This document shows positions 51,910 through 61,992 of a stretch of 64,000 bases of DNA, in pieces. This DNA comes from Euglena gracilis. Its lineage: Eukaryota; Euglenida; Euglenophyceae; Euglenales. The stretch lies in contig CP154955.1 of the NCBI GenBank assembly GCA_039621445.1, positions 40,556,426-40,620,425 on the forward strand, in the 5' to 3' direction. The notes under the pieces are model-generated. The model did no database searches and was not told where the DNA came from. It saw only the letters and a list, made by a program, of their open reading frames with translations. Numbering within the stretch: position 1 is the first letter of the stretch; every line of letters starts with the position of its first letter. Position numbers and translations under genes: made by a program.

Positions 51910-52695
51910 GCGTCTATACCTCAGGTGCTGCGAGAGGGCCTCGAGGACCGAAGCCCTGGCCTGGAGGCCACAAGTTCAATTGGCAGCGGACCGAAATATT
52001 ATCAATTGAACGAGGAAGGCCGACGGGACCAGAAGCCCAGCAAGCAAGACGACGAAGTGGCAAGGTGTGACGCTGGTGTTCAACAATTTTCAGTCCCAGG
52101 GGGTCTGGAAATTAGAAGGGCTGAGTCGCAATTTATGAGTGGAATTGCACAGCCCAGCCCAACGCCAGCTCAGTGCCAGCCGCAGCCAGCAGAAATGAGT
52201 CAGCCAGTTTTTGCCCACGAGAGTTTGGGAGCTGAAGCCCGTTTGCAATTTCAATTGGGAATTGCATTGGCAAACGCAGGGCCAGCCCAGCCCCAGCCAG
52301 CAGTCGGGGGGCCAGCCCAGCACCAGCCAGGCGCAGGGCCAGCCCAGCCACAGCCAGCAGTCGGGGGGCCAGCCCAGCACCAGCCAAACGCAGGACCAGC
52401 CCAGTCAACCGGCCAGCAGTTTTTGGGTCAGAGAAGCCCAGAAATTGCAGTGCCCCAGCCAATTACGCACGGGCCAGCCCAGCCCATCATGCAGGGGCCG
52501 ACCCAGTCAATTGGCCAACAGTTTTTGGGTCAGAGGAGCCCAGAAATTGCAGTGCCCCAGCCAATTACGCACGGGCCAGCCCAGCCCATCATGCAAGGGC
52601 CAGCCCAGCCAGCCCAGCCCATCATGGAGCCAGCCCAGTCAATGATGCAAGAGCCAGCCCAGCCCAGCCCATCATGGGGCCAGCCCAGCCCATGA
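51910..52695 (+). pseudogene. gag-like protein, second exon, first part (PAQP repeats)
   Basis: Reads ASIPQVLREGLEDRSPGLEA, an acidic stretch, then repeats of GPAQPIMQ and QQFLGQRSPEIAVPQPITHG. The repeats are about 7-8 residues long (PAQP with IM or MM) and come from a 21-24-base DNA repeat. At about 52655 an extra CCCAG (five bases) within GAGCCAGCCCAGCCC shifts the frame, after which the protein continues in the frame of 52674. A Pro/Gln/Ala-rich linker like this is likely disordered. The frame change shows this copy is not intact, unless it is a sequencing error in the tandem array. Confidence 0.5.
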
Positions 52696-53850
52696 TGCAA
52701 GAGCCAGCCCAGCCCATCATGGGGCCAGCCCAGCCCATGATGCGAGAGCCAGCCCAGCCCATCATGGGGCCAGCCCAGCCCATGATGCAAGAGCCAGCCC
52801 AGCCCATCATGGGGCCAGCCCAGCCCATGATGCAAGAGCCAGCCCAGCCCATCATGGAGTCAGCCCAGCCCATGATGCAAGACCCAGCCCAGCCCATCAT
52901 GGGGCCAGCCCAGCCCATGATGCAAGAGTCAGCCCAGCCCATCATGGAGTCAGTCCAGCCCGTCATGCAAGAGCCAACCCAGCCCATTATAGAGCCAGCC
53001 CAGCCCATGATGCAAGAGCAAGCCCAGCCCCTCATGGAGTCAGCCCAGCCCATGTTGCAAGAGCCAGCCCAGCCCATCATGGAGCCAGCCCAGCCCATGA
53101 TGCAAGAGCCAGCCCAGCCCATCACGGAGCCAGCCCAGCCCATCATGCAAGAGCCAGCCCAGCCCATGATGCAACAGCCAGCCCAGTCAACCAGCCAGCA
53201 GTTTTTGGGTCAGAGGAGCCCAGAAATTGCCGTGATGAATGCCCATGGTTATGATGATGACTGGGAGCCAGATCCCGCTGAATTGGCAGTGATCCGGCTG
53301 CAATTTCTCCACGGAATTGATGACGAGCCAGCAGTCCCAGTCAGTTTTTTTGTTTGGAACCCGGTGAAAAGCATAGGTATGATCACTGCCAGCAGGGGGG
53401 ACCCAGTGGATGTCGATGAGGAGACCCAACCCCCCCCTGGTGGTGTGTTGGTTGTGCCCAGTAATTCAGTGTCAGTGGCCCAGTCCTGTGGACCCATGGG
53501 GGGTTTGGGAAACCCACGAGATCCCCCCGAGTGGGACAGGTCTTGGACAGGGTCGGGCATTGAATGGATCACCCATGCAGCAGCAGCCAGATCTGCTGTG
53601 ATGGTGGCGAGGGGGGCGGTGCAAATCATTGGGCCCAGGATTTTGCAATTGGAGCAAAATTATGGGACTATGCAAGATCAGGTGGGGGCCATGATGCCAT
53701 TCTTGCATATGTTGGGGCAGTCCGTGGAGGCTTTATGGCAACAGGCAGAGGCGCAAGCCAGCCACTCCCTGGAGGTGTCTCAGGGATTGTCGGCGATGCA
53801 GGCAGTGGAGGGGCAAACGGGGCAGGGGCTGCAATACGTGCGGCCAGCGA
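52674..53850 (+). pseudogene. gag-like protein, middle part in a second frame
   Basis: Continues the repeats (EPAQPMMQEPAQPIM) to 53190, then QQFLGQRSPEIAVMNAHGYD, WEPDPAELAVIRLQFLHGID and a segment with ILQLEQNYGTMQDQVGAMMP and ALWQQAEAQASHSLEVSQG. Helical text here runs into the coiled coil of the next frame, so a single-base shift must lie between about 53770 and 53870. Whether the repeat number is fixed within the element family is unknown. Confidence 0.5.
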
Positions 53851-56479
53851 GGGGTTGGGCAACCAGATTCACAATTTGCGAAACGACGTTATTTCAGAAA
53901 TTGCTAGGATTCACAGTGAAATTGATGGCAAACTACAGGGGGTGGGCAGCCAGCGCGCCGATTTCACGCAGCAATTGGCCAGCGTATGCGCACGACATCA
54001 GGCAGAATTGGCAGCGAGTGAGGCTGGGCACGAGAGGAAAATTGCTGCCATTTTGGAGGAGCACCGTTTGGCCGAAGGCCAAATGCGGGCAGAATTTGAG
54101 GCAGAAAAGGAAGCCATGTTTGCCAGATTTTCCGCACAATTTCAACAGGTCAGTTCGATTTGTGCTGAGTTAAGGGAGGCCCAGAGCGGACTCAGCAACG
54201 CAGTGGAAAAGCGAGTGCAGGCTTTGGAAGAGTGGGTTCGGTCTCGGCCAAGAGGGGGGGAGGACCAGGGGGGGTTGACCCCAGCATTGGCCGAAATCAG
54301 ATCCGAGGTTCAGCAGCTGCAGGGGTGGGTGCACGCACAGCCAGCAGCAGATGGGCAGAGAGAAATTCTGCAAAATCTGCTTGCCGTGGAGAGTGGGCAG
54401 ATCCAGGAGCGAGTGGAAGGGTGGTTACGGGATGTGCATGCCCAAGTCGATGCGCATCTGCAAAGCCGCCTTCCCTCAGTCCCTGTCGCAGGAGCTGGGA
54501 GGTGCGGAAACGTGGGCGGAATGATGACAATTGGGGAGACGAGGACCCCCGTCACCACCCAGCCCAACCTGCAGGCTCAAGCGAGCGGTGTGCCTGCGAT
54601 TCGTCAGCCGCCCCCAGTGATGCAGCCAGTGGGGTTTGGGGGGGAGCCCCCACTCGGGGCCCAAAGGGGATTTGCCCAACCAAGTCCAATGGGGAGGATC
54701 GTTGAGTCGATCTCCCCAGTGAGGGAACCGACTCCCCTGGGGGTTGGGGAGGCGGATCCTGGGGAGGCAGCTTGCCAGGCTGTGGACCTGCGGACGCAGG
54801 GCTATGTGGACGAAATGGCCCAGAGATTCCGACAGGAAAGGGAGGTTGCTTTGGGGCAGGCAGCGTCTGTGGGGATTCTGCGCAGGGATCTGCCAACCGT
54901 GAATTCTGTCCCCCCAGTGGGCCAGGAGTTTCCGCGAGGGGGTAGGAGGTTGTTGCCCCCTCCCTCTGTGATTGGCAGCCATGCTTCGGACGGAAAGAGT
55001 GAGATCGCCCGACCCAAACTCATTCTGCCAGGTGCTGGGGGTCGAGGATTGTGTGGTTGGCCTGGTGGTGCACCCCCCGGGAATTACGCTGAAAATTCCA
55101 GTTTTGTGGGGTCCCATGCAAATCAATGCAGCCAGCATGATGACCCTGGGCGTACGGCACGGGTGGGTGTGACGGGGGCAGCCCCAGCGAACCAATTCCC
55201 ATTTTTTCAGACCCATCCCATCAATTCAGATGTGTGGCGGCGGATGCCGCGTCCGCGGTTTTCAGGGTTGGCCAAGGATTTTGCCAAGTTTGAGGGGGAA
55301 TGGGAGGAGCTCGAGCGGGTTGTTGCCGAGACTTCTCCCCTTCCCCCATCAGATTTCGTGTTGTTGCAGGAGTTCAAAAGTTGCCTCGATGAGGCAACTC
55401 AGGCAAAGTTGAGATTGCGCATGAAGCAGGATGCGGGTCTCACGTTGGCGGGTTTCCGCCAAGAACTCCGGAGGGAATTTGGAATTGATTCCTTGAAGCA
55501 GCACAGGCAGAGTTGGGAGAGCGTGAGGTTGAGCAGGACAGGACCCAAGGGGGGGGCGACCTTACAAGACTGGCGCAGGTACGAGGCGGAATTCAAATTG
55601 TCAGGGGAAGAAGTTCCGGAACGTAGCGCCGGTGAGGAACGAAAAATTTTGTTCACACAAATGTCGCCTTCGCTCCAGGAAGATCTCATGCGGGAGACCG
55701 CAAGACGGCGGGTCAGCCGTCCGTGGATCAGGGTCACGTTTCCAACGAGGGTGAACGGGCCAGCCGTTTTGGCTGAAATTCAAGCCCACCTTGGGGAATC
55801 ACTGCCACCGGTGCACGAATGTTCGTCAGGATACGTGATCGATACTCCCACTGAGGCTTGGCGGGAAAAACTCTTGGCGTGGCACGGGGCAACCATGGAT
55901 GGGGCCAGGGTGAACTTCACTCGACACGAGTATGAATTGTCGAGTGATGACATTTTTGAATTTGTGGCTGCCCGTCTTCGGACGGATGAGGAGTTGGAAA
56001 TCACCCGTCGGGCATTTGGTTTGGAGACCCATCCGGGGGACGCAAGGGCGAACCCCAAACCGTTGGAGACCAAAGCAGTCGTGGTGCAAGCACCTTCGGA
56101 ACAGAGACCTGAGAGCAAATCCCCCACCAAAAGGAAGGGCAAGGGATTTGGGAAGAAATCCCCATCCCCGAGGAGATCAGACCAAGGGGGGGATTCTGGA
56201 CCTGGTGGGTGCCCCACGTGCCGAAAAGGGAATTGGAGGAGTGACCATGACCCAAAAACTTGCTACTGGAATCGGCAATCAGAGTGTTTCACGTGCAAAG
56301 CTGCCGGGCGGGAGTTTGTACACGACTACCGCCAGTGCGAGTGGGTCAGAAAGGCCAGAGAGGAAAGCCAGAAGAGGTCTGCCAAGGAACCAGCCCCGAA
56401 GGGGGGGGTTCAGTGTACGTCTGATTCCCAATTCCCAATTCCCTTCGCTTTCGCCTTGGCGCACCTACTTGGGAACTGA
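53800..56479 (+). CDS. gag-like protein, C-terminal part with coiled coil, capsid-like region and two zinc knuckles
   Basis: Order along the protein: a long coiled coil (SEIARIHSEIDGKLQ, RHQAELAASEAGHERKIAAI, EHRLAEGQMRAEFEAEKEAM), a Pro-rich linker, a capsid-like helical region (RPRFSGLAKDFAKFEGEWEE to TLAGFRQELRREFGI and LQDWRRYEAEFKL), a basic KSPTKRKGKGFGKK stretch and two finger motifs of form C-X2-C-X8-H-X4-C (from CPTCRKGN near 56208 and CFTCKAAG near 56284). Retroviral-type knuckles are usually C-X2-C-X4-H-X4-C, so these are extended. The open frame upstream to 53564 is a shadow of the previous part. The protein would coat element RNA. No protease or polymerase frame follows on +. Confidence 0.65.
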
Positions 56480-57250
56480 AAATCAGAGTAACAGTAAAAA
56501 CCCTTTTCCCACTTCCCAAGAAGCAAAGCACGGAGCAATGCAGGGAGGACGGACTGGAAATCCAAGTCCGGTCCAAGGAAAAGGAAGGAAAAGGTATAAG
56601 AAGAATACCACCTGTGGAGAGAGAAGGGGGCACCCATTAGGAGATCCTAATAGGATCTGCTTCCATCCTAACTTCCTCAACGGAAGGGGACAGAAGCATA
56701 CGCCTGGTACACATCCCCCTCCCAGGGCTATGCCCGATTTCCCCTTTGGACCAGGCATTCTGGCCACAGGGATTTCGGACACAGACCTGGTCTGTGGGAG
56801 GTGCACCCTGGCGCATCCACAGGGGCCCTTTCCGTCGCACAGGGGTCCACTCAAAGGGGGGGGCGGAAAGGAGGGGACCCAAAAAGCCCAAAACGCGCAA
56901 AATGGTTTCACCTATTTTGCGGTGGCTTATGGGGTATATAGTATATTATAGCCCATTGGGGAAAATGGGGCTGGCAGGTTTCCTTGCCAAGCAAACCCAT
57001 CCACCCAGTTTGGGTGTGCCAAAGGCACTTGGGGTTGGGTCCATGGGCATTCCAGGAAAACCCATGGGGAGGGTGTGGAAGGAGGGGGCCTCTGACCAGT
57101 CAAACCTGGGCAGGGCGCATGGCCAGTCAAACCTGACCACGCAAAAGGAAATCCTACTCTACAAAACCAACTGCCGGCGACAGCATTTGTCCCGGGGGGG
57201 AAGTAGAGAGGAGTGGGGGGTTGGCTTAGGCCAGAAAAGTTGTGCTGTCT
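56480..57250 (+). other. Region after the gag-like gene, no polymerase found
   Basis: A frame from about 55932 to 56951 stays open past the gag stop and includes TDLVCGRCTLAHPQGPFPSH, but its composition is irregular and it overlaps gag by 550 bases. A TATATAGTATATTATA stretch is at 56935. The palindrome ATTAGGA-GA-TCCTAAT is at 56636. No reverse transcriptase, integrase or long terminal repeat was seen on this strand. Confidence 0.3.
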
Positions 57251-57536
57251 GGCAGCCTTAAGGCCTCAAACGGCCGAAAAGAAAAGAAAGGGAAAGGAAA
57301 AGGGGCCGTCGGCCCTGTGCGCTGCGTGTCGCACGCCCGCGAGAGGGGAGAGGGGAGAGGGGTGTGCATGCATGCGCACGGAATCCTGCACATGGCAGCA
57401 TCCCGGTGGGAACGTACTAGCGGCGAATACCGCAAAGGGTCTTCGAAGGGGCTGTTCGGGCGAATACCCAAACAGGGTGTCAGGCGAATACCTGACGAGG
57501 GTCCTGAAAGACGCCGCATTGGCGCTGACAGACACC

Positions 57537-58046
57537 TCACCTGCCTTTTTCGGCTGGACGTTCGCGGACCTCACGCCAGTAGTCGTGTTGGGGGTCCCCG
57601 AATGGGTCCTCAACCAACTCCAGTTGGCGTGGGGAACGCGGCGGAGCTGATTCACTCCGGATAGTGTTGAGCTCCGGATCGTTGACATCAAAGGAAGGGG
57701 TGTCCCAGTCCTTGATCCAATTATCCGGCAGCTTCTCCCTGGTACGTTCAGCATGATGCTGAAGATACCGTTGGAGCAGCTCCCAGAAAATTCTGGGCAG
57801 CATCACCGGCCAGATGATGTAATTCATCCGGGGGTGATTCGCAGGCACCTGCGGGGGTCTGCTTGAAGTTGATGTCATACATCCACCTCGCTGTCCGAGC
57901 TCTTGCGGTATGGGGCCGTAATACAGCCGCCAACCAACATCTGAAGTCCACCAAATCGTGTTCTTCAGGAGGCCACAGTGGCAAGGCGTATCCGCCATGC
58001 TGACGCTTGGAGAACAGGGGGTAAACCTGTGTCTCCCAGTCGCCAT
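57537..58046 (-). pseudogene. C-terminal tail of the minus-strand polyprotein, shifted frame
   Basis: In this frame the minus strand reads MNYIIWPVMLPRIFWELLQR, YLQHHAERTREKLPDNWIKD and WDTPSFDVNDPELNTI, ending in an Arg/Glu-rich tail. It looks more protein-like than the end of the 57748-59832 frame (which ends DELHHLAGDAAQNFLG). The true product probably changes frame near 57860-57900 by an indel or small intron. No family was recognised. Confidence 0.35.
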
Positions 58047-59832
58047 CAGTCCAGAGGTAAGGCATTCTTACCTTGGCGTGTTCCTCGACGGCGAGGCGCA
58101 TTGCCCCAGCGTCGATCTGGAACTCACGGGCCATTCCCGTGTGGCGGTAGCTTTCTACCTTTCGGAAGTCGGAGTGCTTCAGGCGGCCTTCCACCTGCTT
58201 GTACTCCTTCTTCCACTTCTCCAGTGTCTCCCAGTGCTGGGGGACAATGGTGGTGACTGCTCCATCAGCAGTCTGCACGAACTTGCCTCCTATACAGTTG
58301 ATGCACAAGGCAGGGATATCCCTGTCGTGAGCATTCTCACTGTAGGAGTAGTTCAAGCTGTGCTTCCAGGCATTCAGGCACTCGCCACATACGAGCGCCA
58401 CACAGTTCGGCACATATGCCCTGTGATGGAACCACGAGGATTGCACCTGCCGCTTGCACACATGCACAAGCGGTTGGTTATGCGGCACATGGTGGCACAC
58501 GGTGCACGTCCAGGCAAAGGACGTGCCGTGCTGGAAATCCAACACGCAGTCCTCACCAAAGTACTGTGCCAGTACTCTGGGTGAGCGCCTGTTCCAGAAT
58601 GTCCAGGTATGTTCCGGGACATAGTGGAAAGGTTCTCCGCGGACGAAGAGGGGCTGAATCCATCGATTCAGTGACCCTTTCTGGTGCCTAATAGCAGCCA
58701 GTTTCTTCGTCCTCTCTTCCACGGTGCCTAGTCTGGTCAGGATATCCTGGGTCCAGAGCTGGGCATCCGCAGACACAGGAGGTGAAGCAGGTTCATCCTG
58801 CTCCTCATCCGTCGATCCGGCGGAAGACTGGGCCTGTCGACCACGAGCCTTACCTTTCGGTTTGCTCTGGCCGTACCCGGACGATGCAACGGCCGAATAG
58901 TCGTGCATTGTCGTAGGGCCTTTCGGCTGTCCGCCAGTCTGACCTCCAGCGCCACCTTTCGGTGGTGGTTTCCCATCACCGCCTTTGGAAGGGGGCTTAC
59001 AGGGTGCAGCACCCGATTTGCCTCCTTTCGGCTTCGCACTCCCGGAATCAGGAGGTGACGCCTGCGGCTTACTCCTGGTATCAGATGGTGCCGGAGTAGA
59101 CGTTTGCCGTCTGGGCGAAGCGGGCATACTGACCGCTGGGTCGCGCATGACGCTCCGAGGGGTTGGCATTCGTTCCTGGGGTTGTTCAGCAGGCCGTCGC
59201 CGAACAGGTTCATCCTGTCCGACGAGGCGTGGCACTGTGGTCGTCACCGGAATCGGTGCTTCCACAGGCGCTGGCGCTCCCAGAAACTCTGCCATTGTCC
59301 TCGGGGCGGCAGGGACCCTGCGCGGTGTCGGTGGTCGTGGGGGTATCTCCTCCACTTCCATTTCGACATCCGGTCTAGGAGGTTGATCCTCCACAACCGC
59401 TGGCGCAGGTGCTACAGGAGGTTGATCCTCCGCTGTAGCCGGTGCGACAGATGGCTCTGTCGGCTGGGGTTCATCCCCTGAAGGTGGTTGCACTGTTGCC
59501 GGAGATGGGGGTGTGGGGACACCGACATCTGGTGTCTCCACGACCTCAGCGGCGGAGCTTGATGCTACACCTCCACCTCGTGGCGTTAGTGCAGCAGCCA
59601 CGGCAGTAATGCCAGTGACCACGGCGCCGAGCACACGGCCTCCTAACGAGGTGCGTGCTGTGGGACTGGCAGGTTCTTCGAGGATATCCTCGACGACCAT
59701 ACCAGTCACCTCGGCTGGAGGCTCAGCCGTCGGGACAGGCGTTGCAGCCACAGGTATATCCCCTGCGGGTGCTTCGTCGTCTGGCCGAGGCTGTGCCGGA
59801 GCATGCCGAGCAGCGTAGAGGATATCCTCCAC
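57748..59832 (-). CDS. Large minus-strand ORF: Pro-rich linker plus Cys/His-rich domain
   Basis: About 694 codons. The first 400 residues are rich in Pro, Ala and Glu with repeated acidic words (EDIL, EDQPP, QDEP) and one hydrophobic segment GRVLGAVVTGITAVAAAL near residue 65. The second part is globular: FHYVPEHTWTFWNRRSP, then CTVCHHVPHNQPLVHVCKR, a CGEC and a CINC, which could bind two zinc ions, and LPLWPPEEHDLVDFRCWLAA near the end. The spacing fits no standard finger that could be named. The long linker and position downstream of a reverse-transcriptase piece suggest a gag-like or accessory part of a retroelement polyprotein. The ATG is itself within a GAGG-AT-AT-CCTC palindrome, so the true start is uncertain. 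Confidence 0.45.
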   Translation of the reverse strand: MEDILYAARHAPAQPRPDDEAPAGDIPVAATPVPTAEPPAEVTGMVVEDILEEPASPTARTSLGGRVLGAVVTGITAVAAALTPRGGGVASSSAAEVVETPDVGVPTPPSPATVQPPSGDEPQPTEPSVAPATAEDQPPVAPAPAVVEDQPPRPDVEMEVEEIPPRPPTPRRVPAAPRTMAEFLGAPAPVEAPIPVTTTVPRLVGQDEPVRRRPAEQPQERMPTPRSVMRDPAVSMPASPRRQTSTPAPSDTRSKPQASPPDSGSAKPKGGKSGAAPCKPPSKGGDGKPPPKGGAGGQTGGQPKGPTTMHDYSAVASSGYGQSKPKGKARGRQAQSSAGSTDEEQDEPASPPVSADAQLWTQDILTRLGTVEERTKKLAAIRHQKGSLNRWIQPLFVRGEPFHYVPEHTWTFWNRRSPRVLAQYFGEDCVLDFQHGTSFAWTCTVCHHVPHNQPLVHVCKRQVQSSWFHHRAYVPNCVALVCGECLNAWKHSLNYSYSENAHDRDIPALCINCIGGKFVQTADGAVTTIVPQHWETLEKWKKEYKQVEGRLKHSDFRKVESYRHTGMAREFQIDAGAMRLAVEEHAKVRMPYLWTDGDWETQVYPLFSKRQHGGYALPLWPPEEHDLVDFRCWLAAVLRPHTARARTARWMYDINFKQTPAGACESPPDELHHLAGDAAQNFLGAAPTVSSASC

Positions 59833-59870
59833 GTTCTCACCTTCCTCCTCAGGAAGTTCCTGGTCTCCAC

Positions 59871-60475
59871 CTACCGGTGGACAGACGGGAGCCGTCGCGG
59901 GGGCCGGGGAAACCGATCTTTCCCCTGCCGCTCGCGGGGCAGAGACGAATGATACAGCCGTTCCTGTCGGAGACGGCGGCGCTGCCTCCAGTATGGTGAC
60001 GGAGGGGCTGCGGTCGCGTTCCTCCCGCCGCGGAATCGCGGTGGTGGAAGCGACTGACGCCTCCCGTCTCCTTCGCGCCAGAGGTTCATCCTCTGGGGCG
60101 ATGAAGGCGCGCAGATCCTCGGGCGAACGAGGATCGTCAGGGTGCCATCGGGATCCCCCCCCCCTCCCCCCCCCCCGAGGATCGTCGGGGTGCCATCGCC
60201 TCCCTGGGCATCCGCCAGCCTGTAAAAGGCCAGCGTACTGCTACTGGCGCTGTTGGGCCAGGGTGGCGGCCATGATGGCTGCACCCAAGCGTTTGCAGGC
60301 CTGTTCGGGCCCAGGAAGCCGCGGTAACGCGTGTCTTCCCAAACCTAAAAAACCCTTCCTCGAACTCCTGCACGCATGCCAGAATCAGCATACCCAGGTT
60401 GAGGATGGCCTTCGGGTAATTCATCAGCTGGAGGAATACCTCCCTGTCGAGGGTACCACCAAACTGTCGCCTCAA
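59871..60475 (-). pseudogene. Linking part of the polyprotein, broken frames
   Basis: From 60475 the minus strand reads RRQFGGTLDREVFLQLMNYP, then KAILNLGMLILACVQEFEEG, followed by a shift into Gly/Pro/Arg-rich text. A 22-base segment starting GAGGATCGTC occurs twice, near 60123 and 60176, on either side of a 26-base C-rich tract, which adds a frame change. Confidence 0.3.
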
Positions 60476-60490
60476 GTGTTCCTCCAGGTC

Positions 60491-61108
60491 CTAATTTCCC
60501 GGGCTAGGTTTGGGCCAGTTTTTTTGGGGGGGGGGGGGGGTGGGGCGCAGGTCGGCGATAACCCGACGACGACGAGGTCCCTCAACGGGGTCGCCGTAGT
60601 CTGGTGGCAAGCTTTCCATACCAGGCCTATCGTCCTGGGGGTCACGGAGATGTATATACACCTCCATGACGTAGGTGGTCCAGGCTCGCCACCAGAACTG
60701 TTGCAGCATAAAAATACGCTGCTTATGGACGCGGCGACTTTTGCCCTGGACATCCGGGGCGTCGCGGCACACATGCATAAGCATGCGGCGTCCCATCTCC
60801 AGGCCCGGGTTATCCCGAGGCGGTGGAGGACTTCCGCGCACGCCGAATCCCCAGAAGTCGACAGGAAATTCCTGCCGGCAATACTTACAACAGAGGTCAT
60901 ACCTCTGTGGGTAAGCCAGGGAAACGCGCTTAACGCGGAAGGTGGAGCCGTAATGGCTCACCAGCCACACCTGGAGGTTGTTGCACCACAACACCTCGAT
61001 CAGGCGTTCGATGTCGGGGTTCAGTGGGTAGTATTTCCACTGCACACCGAGGGGCCCGACTGTGTGAATACAGTCGAAGATTGCCTTCAGCCTTCGGGCC
61101 AAACACAT
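60491..61108 (-). CDS. Cys-containing globular part of the polyprotein
   Basis: Reads LARRLKAIFDCIHTVGPLGV, QWKYYPLNPDIERLIEVLWC, NNLQVWLVSHYGSTFRVKRV, then YDLCCKYCRQEFPVDFWGFG, a HVC, and MLQQFWWRAWTTYVMEVYIH. Cysteines in the CCKYC turn plus later C/H residues may form one metal site. The upstream continuation is in another frame (HYGIDLYAFEGEGGRPLLDA and FWELWFWLGYPCQNWGLFSD at about 61150-61290). No known family was recognised. The aromatic-rich WWRAW segment and the FRCWLAA segment of the next ORF could be related repeats of one domain, but this is only a visual impression. Confidence 0.4.
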   Translation of the reverse strand: MCLARRLKAIFDCIHTVGPLGVQWKYYPLNPDIERLIEVLWCNNLQVWLVSHYGSTFRVKRVSLAYPQRYDLCCKYCRQEFPVDFWGFGVRGSPPPPRDNPGLEMGRRMLMHVCRDAPDVQGKSRRVHKQRIFMLQQFWWRAWTTYVMEVYIHLRDPQDDRPGMESLPPDYGDPVEGPRRRRVIADLRPTPPPPQKNWPKPSPGN

Positions 61109-61123
61109 GCTGGTCCCGAAATC

Positions 61124-61798
61124 CTAACTGGTGCAGGTAACTGCGGCCAGTGGAGTCGCTGAAGAGACCCCAGTTCTGGCAGGGGTATCCCAGCCAAAAC
61201 CAGAGTTCCCAGAAACCCGGCTGGGCATCCAGCAAGGGTCTGCCACCTTCACCTTCGAAGGCGTACAGGTCAATTCCGTAATGGAATTGTCTGACTCTGT
61301 TCTCTGTTGTGTGTAATACCACCTCGATGACTGCTCCGGAGGCGTGACGGGGCGGTTTCCTGCAACATGGTAATCATGCTGCATTCGCCAGCCTTCGTCC
61401 TCCAGCTCCTCCTTGAACCTGAGCATTTGCTCAAAGTCCGAGAGGACTTCTGCTGGTTCTTCCTCCTCCTCACGGGCTGTACCCTTACCCTTGCCCTCAC
61501 CCTTACCTTTGCCGGCCACGCCTTTGCCTTCTCCCTTGCCTTTGCCCTCAGCCTTACCTTTGTCCTTCCCTGTCTGGCGAATACCAGAGGGTCGGGCGCT
61601 CGGTGCGGCCGGAGTCGGTTCGGTACCTTCCCATTCCATCTCTGGGGAGGGACCTTGCCGGTGCGTTGCGCGTCGCGGTGGCGGTGACGGCGCGTGGGGG
61701 GCTGGGCGCGGGAAGGAGCCTGGCGTGGGCTTGGTTTCGGCGTAGGGGGTCGCGGGCTCCTCTCCATACGGGAGGGATCGGCGGAGGCATTGAGGCAT
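61124..61798 (-). CDS. KGKGEG-rich acidic/basic region of the polyprotein
   Basis: Contains GKDKGKAEGKGKGEGKGVAG, a poly-Glu block (REEEEEPAEVLSDFEQMLRF) and EELEDEGWRMQHDYHVAG. Charged low-complexity text like KGKGKGEG is common in some algal proteins; the region is probably disordered and RNA-binding. After about 61400 on the minus strand the frame loses its protein-like look (SRWYYTQQRTESDNSITEL), and the neighbouring frame with LYAFEGEGGRPLL takes over. Confidence 0.35.
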   Translation of the reverse strand: MPQCLRRSLPYGEEPATPYAETKPTPGSFPRPAPHAPSPPPRRATHRQGPSPEMEWEGTEPTPAAPSARPSGIRQTGKDKGKAEGKGKGEGKGVAGKGKGEGKGKGTAREEEEEPAEVLSDFEQMLRFKEELEDEGWRMQHDYHVAGNRPVTPPEQSSRWYYTQQRTESDNSITELTCTPSKVKVADPCWMPSRVSGNSGFGWDTPARTGVSSATPLAAVTCTS

Positions 61799-61992
61799 CA
61801 GTACTGCTCATCGTTGCCCGTGCCACTGCCGGTGGTTGCCCGGCCAGGGTATCCTGGCTGGCTTCCACCTGCATTGCCGACCGCCTTCCGCGTCCCGTGG
61901 GCTGGGTCGCCTGGGCTGTGGTGGGGGGTAAGGTTCTGTAACCCCTATCGCGCTTCAGGTGGCAGGTAATCCTGCCGCTCCTGCCGGGGGGC

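Noticed and set aside
52130-53170. Antisense ORFs across the PAQP repeats (MGWAGS-type repeats)
   Set aside because: They are shadows of the GC-rich tandem repeat; the + frame joins to recognisable gag features on both sides.
53564-53800. Start of the 971-codon ORF at 53564
   Set aside because: The text before about 53800 is a shadow of the frame of 52674; coiled-coil text begins only after the shift.
54476-55216. 246-codon antisense ORF within gag
   Set aside because: Pro/Ser/His-rich shadow opposite a frame with coiled coil, capsid-like helices and zinc knuckles.
51176-56479. Complete LTR retrotransposon with programmed frameshifts
   Set aside because: No terminal repeats, no polymerase on this strand, and one shift is explained by a five-base slip in a tandem repeat.
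59993-61162. 389-codon + ORF opposite the polyprotein
   Set aside because: No recognisable motif, and the minus strand has globular text with Cys motifs over the same DNA. Kept as doubtful rather than impossible.
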